Assembly: GCF_003385235.1 (NCBI RefSeq)
Contig: NZ_PQIA01000008.1
Coordinates: 1 to 64,000, forward strand
Length of the DNA stretch: 64,000 bases
Reading direction: 5' to 3'
From: Amycolatopsis circi
GTDB lineage: Bacteria; Actinomycetota; Actinomycetes; Mycobacteriales; Pseudonocardiaceae
The position numbers were made by a program, and so were the translations under genes. Below the pieces are notes generated by a model. It searched no databases and was not told the DNA's origin. It worked only from the letters and a program-made list of their open reading frames with translations. Of the stretch, positions 59,310 through 64,000 are shown piece by piece (within the stretch, counting starts at the first letter, position 1; every line of letters starts with the position of its first letter).

Positions 59310-59795
59310 GGGGGTAGGGAACCGCTCCGGCAAGCCACATGTAATAATCATATGTTCCGAGCATATGCGATAATCGGGAAGATTCCCCAGGTCGGTGTAC
59401 CGTCGACTGCCGCTCCCAGCTTGGTCGGACGTTCTGTGGATCTTGTCGGGCAAAGATCCGGAGCGTCGATTGCGAGGGCTCACTCCGCTTCGGTGACGGG
59501 AGGCACTGGGTCGCGGAAGCGGCATCGCGGAGTTTCGCAGAGGCGCTTGTCGGACAGCCGAAGGTTCGTCGCGAGGCGGTGATGTCCGGTCCGGTCGGCT
59601 TGGTTGTGCGGGCGATCACGCCGGAGGAGCACGCGGTGCGTGGCGACAGTGGCCAGCAGCCAGGCAGTGCCGCTCGTGCGGAGGTCAGCAGGCACTGCCG
59701 TAGTCGGCCGGTTGGCGAGGCGGCGCGAGTCGGAACGCCCAAAGAGACCGGGTGGGACTGTTCCGGAGATCCAGAGCAGCCCCGCCGAGCACTCG
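59310..59795. other. Intergenic region with a CATATG repeat
   Basis: About 485 bases between the tRNA promoter and the stop of the LLM gene. An AT-richer spot carries CATATG at 59349-59354 and again at 59362-59367, 13 bases apart, inside a partly symmetric sequence (AATCATATG and CATATGCGATAATC). Otherwise I see no gene. Confidence 0.4.
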
Positions 59796-60692
59796 TCATA
59801 GCAGGGCTTTGGCTTCCGCGGCCAGGGCCGTACGGAGTTCCCAGCTGTCCGAACCGATCGGGCTCAGCACGACATGTTCGACGCCCGCCTTCTCGTACTT
59901 CGCGATCTGTTCCGCGAGGTGCTCGGGCGGGCCGCTGACAACGATCTCGGTCGCCTGTTGCTCGGACAGTCCGAACTTGGCGGACAGCATCCCGGCGAGT
60001 TGCCGGTGTTCCGGTCCGCCCGGGGCTGAGGTGATCGCGGTGAACAGTTGCACTCCGGCGGCGGGTGTGGCGTTGCCTGCTTCGTCGGCGAACCTCGCCA
60101 CGGTCTCCATGCTGTCCTGGATCTGTTCGGGCGTGAGCAACGCCGGCAGCCAACCCTGACCGTAGCGCGCGGTCCGCCGGAGGGCGGCCAGCGAATGGCC
60201 GCCTACCCACACGGGCGGCATCGGCACTGCGGGCAGCAGGGTTACTTCGGCGGCTTCGTTGTCCGGCAGGCAGGTCGGGTCCCCGGACAACAGGCGCGGC
60301 AGGGCGCGCAGCAGGGCATCGGTCCGGCGGCCTCGTCGCTTCAGCGGCACGCCCGCGGCGGCCCACTCGTCGGGGCGGTCGCCGCCGACGCCGACTCCCA
60401 GCAGGAGTCGGTCTTCGCTGAGGAAGTGCAGCGTGCCGATTTGTTTCGCCACCCACGCGCTCGGGCGCAGCGCCAGCTGCAACACGGCGAACCCCACGTC
60501 GATCCGCTCGGTCGCGGCCGCGGCGGCGGCCAGGGCCAGTGAGCTCTCCAGGGTGGCGTCCTCGGTGCTGAGATGGTCCCCGCACCAGAAGGAGTCCAGG
60601 CCGAGATCTTCTATCCGGCGCGCGACCGCGCCCGGATGGGGAACCGCGCCGTCATTGAGCGCGGAATGGTTGATCCCGACTTTCACCGTCAT
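59796..60692 (-). CDS. LLM-class (luciferase-like) oxidoreductase
   Basis: 298 aa from ATG 60692, with GGAG upstream. The TIM-barrel LLM pattern is clear: VARRIEDLGLDSFWCGDHLS, ERIDVGFAVLQLALRPSAWV, LLLGVGVGGDRPDEWAAAGV, PPVWVGGHSLAALRRTARYG. These proteins use F420 or FMN. The substrate is unknown. It is divergent from the esterase at 60849. Confidence 0.85.
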   Translation of the reverse strand: MTVKVGINHSALNDGAVPHPGAVARRIEDLGLDSFWCGDHLSTEDATLESSLALAAAAAATERIDVGFAVLQLALRPSAWVAKQIGTLHFLSEDRLLLGVGVGGDRPDEWAAAGVPLKRRGRRTDALLRALPRLLSGDPTCLPDNEAAEVTLLPAVPMPPVWVGGHSLAALRRTARYGQGWLPALLTPEQIQDSMETVARFADEAGNATPAAGVQLFTAITSAPGGPEHRQLAGMLSAKFGLSEQQATEIVVSGPPEHLAEQIAKYEKAGVEHVVLSPIGSDSWELRTALAAEAKALL

Positions 60693-60848
60693 GCTCGTCT
60701 GCTCCAAAAACTGGTTGATTGAATCTGCGAAAGGAATGTAGAACCTCTAGTATGGTGAAGGTCAAGGAAGTCGCCTGATGAGGTGACGCAGCGGGTTTCG
60801 ATGGTTCTGATGGCGCAGCGATGGTTCCGGCAAATGGGGAGGCATTGG

Positions 60849-62417
60849 ATGTCAATACGGAAACGCGGCAGAATAAATTTCGTTCTTGTGGTTTGTTTGC
60901 TGGTCGGGTGGGGCCTCCCGGTCACCGCGGCGGCCGCGGCGGTGGGCCAAGCGGTGGAAACTGACAGCGGGCCGGTGAATGGTGCGGTCACCGCCGGGGT
61001 TCTTTCGTTTCAAGGAATTCCGTATGCGGCGGCCCCGGTTGGCGCGCGCCGCTGGGTCTCTCCGCAGGCGCCGCCGGCTTGGGCGGAGCCGCTGGACGCC
61101 ACTCGTGCGCCTGCTGCGTGTCCTCAGCCGGGGAACGCGGGAGACGAAGACTGTCTGAAACTCAACGTATTTGCTCCGACGAGTGCTGGTGCCGCAAAGC
61201 GGCCGGTACTGGTTTGGTTTCACGGCGGCGGATTCGTCGTCGGCTCGGGTGCGCTTTATGACCCGGCGAGGATGGTTGCACGCGGAGATGTCGTCGTGGT
61301 GACGGTGAACTACCGGCTCGGGGTGTTCGGGTTTCTCGCTCATCGGTCGCTGGACGCCCCGGGCGGCCGGTCCGGCGACTTCGGGCTCGAGGACCAGCAG
61401 GCGGCGTTGCGCTGGGTGCAGCGCAACGCGGCGGCGTTCGGCGGGGATCCGGCCCGGGTGACCGCGTTCGGCGAGTCGGCGGGCGCGACCAGCCTCTGCG
61501 GTCAGCTTGTTTCGCCGCGCGCGGCTGGGCTGTTCCTGCGCGCCATCCTGCAGAGCGGACCGTGTGCGGTGCCGTTCCGAACCCGGGACGAGGCGGAGCC
61601 GGACGGCGAACGCGTGGCGGCCGCGGCCGGCTGCGCGGGCGCCGATCCGGCGGGATGCCTTCGCGGCCGTTCTCCCGCTGAACTGCTCGCCGCGGCGGGC
61701 AGTCAGGCCTGGCAGCCGGTCGTGGGAACGGCCGTGCTGCCGGTCCAGCCCGCGGATGCGTTGCGGGCGGGGGATCTGCCTCAGATTGACCTGTTGGTGG
61801 GCGGCAACCGGGACGAGGCGCGGTTCCTCGTCGGTCCGCGTTATGACGGCGCGGGCACACCGGTGACCGCCGCGCAGTATCCGGAGCTGATCCGGCAGGG
61901 CTACGGAGCCGCCTCGGACAAGGTGCTGGCCCGGTATCCGCTGGCGGGCTACCCGACGCCGAGCCTCGCGCTCGCGGCGGCGAACACCGACTATCAGGAC
62001 GCGTTGCCGAGGATTTCGGTCTGCCCGACCCTGTGGACCGCCGAACTCGCCGCTCGGCACGCCCGGGTTCGCGCGTACGAGTTCTCGGATCGCACGGCAC
62101 CGCCGCGGACGGACATTCCCGGGTTTCCCTCCGGTGCCCAGCACACCGCCGAGCTGCAGTACCTGTTCCGCTACGCCGAGGCCGGGGCGGAATTGACCGC
62201 GTCGCAACGAGCCCTCGGCGACACCATGATCGGCTATTGGACTTCCTTCGCACGCACCGGCGTTCCTGATTCGCCTGGCGCGCCGGCGTGGCCCCGTTTC
62301 GGCTCCAGCACAGACGTCCTTTCGTTCGCGGAAGGGCCGGGCGGGATCGCTCCGGTCGATCTCGCGGCCGAGCACCAGTGCGGATTCTGGGCGTCGCTGG
62401 GAGTTCCGGGGAGCTGA
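60849..62417 (+). CDS. Secreted type-B carboxylesterase/lipase
   Basis: 522 aa from ATG 60849, seven bases after GGGGAGG. Signal peptide: basic RKRGR, a hydrophobic FVLVVCLLVGWGLPV core, and a likely cut after AAAAA. The esterase fold shows VLVWFHGGGFVVGSGALYDP (oxyanion hole), VVVTVNYRLGVFGFL, GLEDQQAALRWVQRN, the nucleophile S210 in AFGESAGATSLCG, a Glu/Asp in GGNRDEARFL, and His in GAQHTAELQYLF. Paired Cys residues near 91 and 102 fit the family. It hydrolyses esters outside the cell. A strong hairpin follows. Confidence 0.88.
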   Translation: MSIRKRGRINFVLVVCLLVGWGLPVTAAAAAVGQAVETDSGPVNGAVTAGVLSFQGIPYAAAPVGARRWVSPQAPPAWAEPLDATRAPAACPQPGNAGDEDCLKLNVFAPTSAGAAKRPVLVWFHGGGFVVGSGALYDPARMVARGDVVVVTVNYRLGVFGFLAHRSLDAPGGRSGDFGLEDQQAALRWVQRNAAAFGGDPARVTAFGESAGATSLCGQLVSPRAAGLFLRAILQSGPCAVPFRTRDEAEPDGERVAAAAGCAGADPAGCLRGRSPAELLAAAGSQAWQPVVGTAVLPVQPADALRAGDLPQIDLLVGGNRDEARFLVGPRYDGAGTPVTAAQYPELIRQGYGAASDKVLARYPLAGYPTPSLALAAANTDYQDALPRISVCPTLWTAELAARHARVRAYEFSDRTAPPRTDIPGFPSGAQHTAELQYLFRYAEAGAELTASQRALGDTMIGYWTSFARTGVPDSPGAPAWPRFGSSTDVLSFAEGPGGIAPVDLAAEHQCGFWASLGVPGS

Positions 62418-62418
62418 C

Positions 62419-62458
62419 GGAAACGGCCGGCCCGGCTGATGCCGGACCGGCCGTTTCC
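62419..62458. terminator. Perfect 12-bp hairpin between convergent genes
   Basis: GGAAACGGCCGG at 62419-62430 pairs with CCGGCCGTTTCC at 62447-62458, two bases after the esterase stop and just before the stop of the convergent ABM gene. Bidirectional terminator. Confidence 0.75.
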
Positions 62459-62466
62459 TGGCCCTG

Positions 62467-62769
62467 TCACTCGCCGGAGGTGGGAGCGCCTTCGAAGACG
62501 ACCTGGTAGACGTCCTGGTCGCTTTCCACCAGACCGGTCAGGTCCGCGAGCAACTCGGCGAACCGCTCGCCGCGGGCGGCCTGTTCGAAAGCTTCCGCCG
62601 TCTCCCATTCCGCGACGTTGAAGTACACGTCGGGCTGCTTCTGCGACCGCGCGAGCTGATACCGGATCAGGCCCGGCTGCTCTTCCATGTACCGGCCGGC
62701 TCGTTCGTAGAGCCGCTCGTAGGTCTCGGCGGAACCGAGCACGGTCATTTTGTTCACCAGCACGATCAC
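62467..62769 (-). CDS. Antibiotic-biosynthesis-monooxygenase (ABM) fold protein
   Basis: 100 aa from GTG 62769, with GGGAG six bases upstream. IVLVNKMTVLGSAETYERLY, EEQPGLIRYQLARSQKQPDV and YFNVAEWETAEAFEQAARGE show the ABM ferredoxin-like fold. It lies 11 bases after the LLM gene and is co-transcribed with it, a common flavin-oxidoreductase/ABM pairing. Function unknown. Confidence 0.8.
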   Translation of the reverse strand: MIVLVNKMTVLGSAETYERLYERAGRYMEEQPGLIRYQLARSQKQPDVYFNVAEWETAEAFEQAARGERFAELLADLTGLVESDQDVYQVVFEGAPTSGE

Positions 62770-62780
62770 GATCGTCTCCC

Positions 62781-63713
62781 TCAGCGCAGTTGTTCGATGA
62801 CGTGGCCGAACTCGTCCATGAACGGTTCCAGCACGGTGAAATAGCTGAACCCGAAGCGTTCCCGCCGGGCGCGGACCCGGTCCGCCAGTTCGCGTCCCGA
62901 GCCGGCGAGCAGGCCCGGCAGTTCGAGCGCTTCGTTGTCGGTCATCCCGTCCGGGCGACCGCGGATGCCCCTCGTCGCCGCCCGCGGGTCGGCGGTGACG
63001 GCCACCGTGTGGACCAAGACGTTCAATTCGGGTCGACGGCCGGTTTCCCCGGCCGCTTTCGCCAGGAACTCGACCCGCTCGGCCATCGCGGGCGCGTCGA
63101 CGAGCGTCAGCTCGCCCGACGACTTGCCGGGATCCTGGCGCAGGCCGCTGAACCCGACGATGTCCGCGTGCCCGGCCGCGAACCTGAGCATCCGGTCGCC
63201 GTTGGCTCCGATCAGCAGCGGCGGCCGGGGCTTCTGCACCGGGTCGAGGCCGAAACCGGGTTCCGCCAGCAGCCTGCCGACCTCGCGCACCAGCGTTTCC
63301 AGCCGGTCGACCCTGGTTTTCGCGCTCCCCCACGGCAGGCCCGCTGCCTCGAACTCGCCGCGGACGTACCCGGTGCCGAGCCCCAGCTCCAGCCGGCCGT
63401 CCGTCAGCCGGTCGATCGTCGCGATGTCGCGAGCCAGCAGGAGCGGGTTGTGAAAACCGCCGTTGAGCACGAAGGTCCCCACCTTCGGCCGTTCCGTGGC
63501 CTCGGCCGCGGAAACGAGCGCGGGCAACGGGGCCATGCTTGCCGCGTTGGCGGGGGAGGCGGGCAGCCGGAGGTGGTCGGAAAGCAGGAGCACGTCGTAG
63601 CCGAGCGATTCGGCTTTCCGGCACTTCGCGACGAATTCCCGTCGTGATCCGGTGGAAAGGAGATTGATTCCGAAACGAAGAGCGGGCGCGGAACCGCCCG
63701 ATGCCGATGTCAA
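62781..63713 (-). CDS. LLM-class (luciferase-like) oxidoreductase
   Basis: 310 aa from a TTG at 63713, chosen because GGAGG lies six bases upstream. LLM pattern: LRFGINLLSTGSRREFVAKC, AESLGYDVLLLSDHLRLP, PKVGTFVLNGGFHNPLLLAR, DRLTDGRLELGLGTGYVRGE, RPPLLIGANGDRMLRFAAGH. It belongs with TIGR03621-like F420-dependent oxidoreductases by appearance. It heads a unit with the ABM gene. Confidence 0.85.
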   Translation of the reverse strand: MTSASGGSAPALRFGINLLSTGSRREFVAKCRKAESLGYDVLLLSDHLRLPASPANAASMAPLPALVSAAEATERPKVGTFVLNGGFHNPLLLARDIATIDRLTDGRLELGLGTGYVRGEFEAAGLPWGSAKTRVDRLETLVREVGRLLAEPGFGLDPVQKPRPPLLIGANGDRMLRFAAGHADIVGFSGLRQDPGKSSGELTLVDAPAMAERVEFLAKAAGETGRRPELNVLVHTVAVTADPRAATRGIRGRPDGMTDNEALELPGLLAGSGRELADRVRARRERFGFSYFTVLEPFMDEFGHVIEQLR

Positions 63714-63742
63714 GGCGACCTCCGGTCGTGTTCCGGGAACGA

Positions 63743-64000
63743 TCAGGTCTGGCTCGGGAAACTCGACGTGAGCGCGGGCTGCTGCCGGCTCTGGTAGTCG
63801 AGGGCCGGATCCATTCTCAGCATCGCCTCGTGCAGCCTGCTGATCCGGGCGGACGGGGTCAAGCCCAATTCCCCGGCGAGATCGCCGCGGAGCCGCCGGA
63901 AGACCTCCAGTGCCTGCACCTGCCTGCCGGAGCGGTAAAGCGCGAGCATGAACAAGGACTGGAGGTTCTCGTTCATCGGATCCTGGGCGGCTTCGGCTCC
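63743..64000 (-). CDS. BTAD-containing (SARP/AfsR-type) regulator, C-terminus only
   Basis: The frame enters from the right edge and ends at 63743. Visible residues include AAQDPMNENLQSLFMLALYR, SGRQVQALEVFRRLRGDLAG and ELGLTPSARISRLHEAMLRM, the last helices of a bacterial transcriptional activator domain. The DNA-binding part lies beyond the window. Such regulators often control secondary-metabolite genes; here it precedes the LLM-ABM pair on the same strand. Confidence 0.75.
   Translation of the reverse strand, partial: GAEAAQDPMNENLQSLFMLALYRSGRQVQALEVFRRLRGDLAGELGLTPSARISRLHEAMLRMDPALDYQSRQQPALTSSFPSQT

Noticed and set aside
59349-59367. CATATG repeat as an attachment site
   Set aside because: No matching copy was found in the window; it is kept only as a note in the intergenic entry.
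59166-59582. Open frame beginning with a GGLEPPRP-type sequence
   Set aside because: It is the conceptual translation across the antisense of tRNA-Leu, a well-known false protein.
1-64000. CRISPR array or insertion sequence
   Set aside because: No series of spaced repeats and no IS-type transposase or terminal inverted repeats were seen; the recombinases present are integrases of larger elements.

Overview
The window is high-G+C actinobacterial chromosome. The mix of a WhiB regulator, BTAD/SARP-type regulators, DUF2637 (SpdB-like) proteins, LLM (luciferase-like) oxidoreductases, MmyB-type and DUF5753-type HTH regulators, a GatD-like amidotransferase and an AICE-style transfer module suggests a Pseudonocardiaceae-like genome (Amycolatopsis or a relative). 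That assignment is inference; no species marker is present. One tRNA gene (tRNA-Leu, anticodon GAG) was found; no rRNA and no CRISPR array were seen.

1-17 kb: an envelope and sugar region with several decayed genes. It holds a lipid-linked-oligosaccharide-type flippase (cut by the left edge), a three-domain phosphoribosyltransferase/kinase-like/HAD fusion, a FemAB-like acyltransferase, an orphan GatD-like protein, a DedA membrane protein, a secreted phosphodiester glycosidase, an OmpR-type two-component system and a streptomycin-type phosphotransferase. Frameshifted or truncated remnants are frequent here (EthD, DUF1707, GatD C-terminus, GT4 glycosyltransferase, polyol-type MFS permease).

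17-24 kb: an MmyB-type HTH regulator divergent from a five-gene operon (DHA2 drug exporter, DUF2255, carboxymuconolactone decarboxylase, cupin, aldo-keto reductase). A TPR-like regulator coupled to a YdcF/DUF218 protein follows.

24-35 kb: a catabolic island bounded by two paralogous AraC-family regulators. Its core is a complete group-2 soluble diiron monooxygenase (toluene-4-monooxygenase/alkene-monooxygenase type): alpha, gamma, effector, beta, Rieske ferredoxin and a dioxygenase-type FAD ferredoxin reductase. It is preceded by a divergent pair of DJ-1/PfpI genes and two SnoaL-like genes. The reductase is followed by a striking fusion of a ribosomal-protein-uL22-like domain to a MIP18/DUF59 iron-sulfur assembly domain. 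GAATC-type boxes spaced by two helical turns lie in front of the first araC gene and in the divergent promoter.

35-43.5 kb: two 5'-truncated genes (an FAD-linked oxidase and a TadC/GspF-like protein) abut head to head at about 36.66 kb, which marks a rearrangement junction. Next come a partial Tad-type pilus set (pilin-like, three TadE/G-like proteins, a LysM-BTAD protein) and, convergently, DUF2637, tyrosine recombinase and AbrB-type genes.

43.6-59.2 kb: a mobile element with cargo. An AT-rich segment carries a HEPN protein and a frameshift-split nuclease-STAND ATPase (Avs/Cap4-like), which together look like an anti-phage island. HTH regulators follow, including two paralogous HTH-Nudix-like proteins with a cupin partner. 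An integrative-conjugative core comes last (repressor, excisionase-like HTH, WhiB, membrane proteins, FtsK-type translocase, large serine recombinase). The recombinase reading frame runs through the terminator and 3' end of the tRNA-Leu gene, so the element appears integrated there.

59.2-64 kb: chromosomal flank with two LLM oxidoreductases, a secreted type-B carboxylesterase, an antibiotic-biosynthesis-monooxygenase-fold protein and the C-terminus of a BTAD regulator cut by the right edge.
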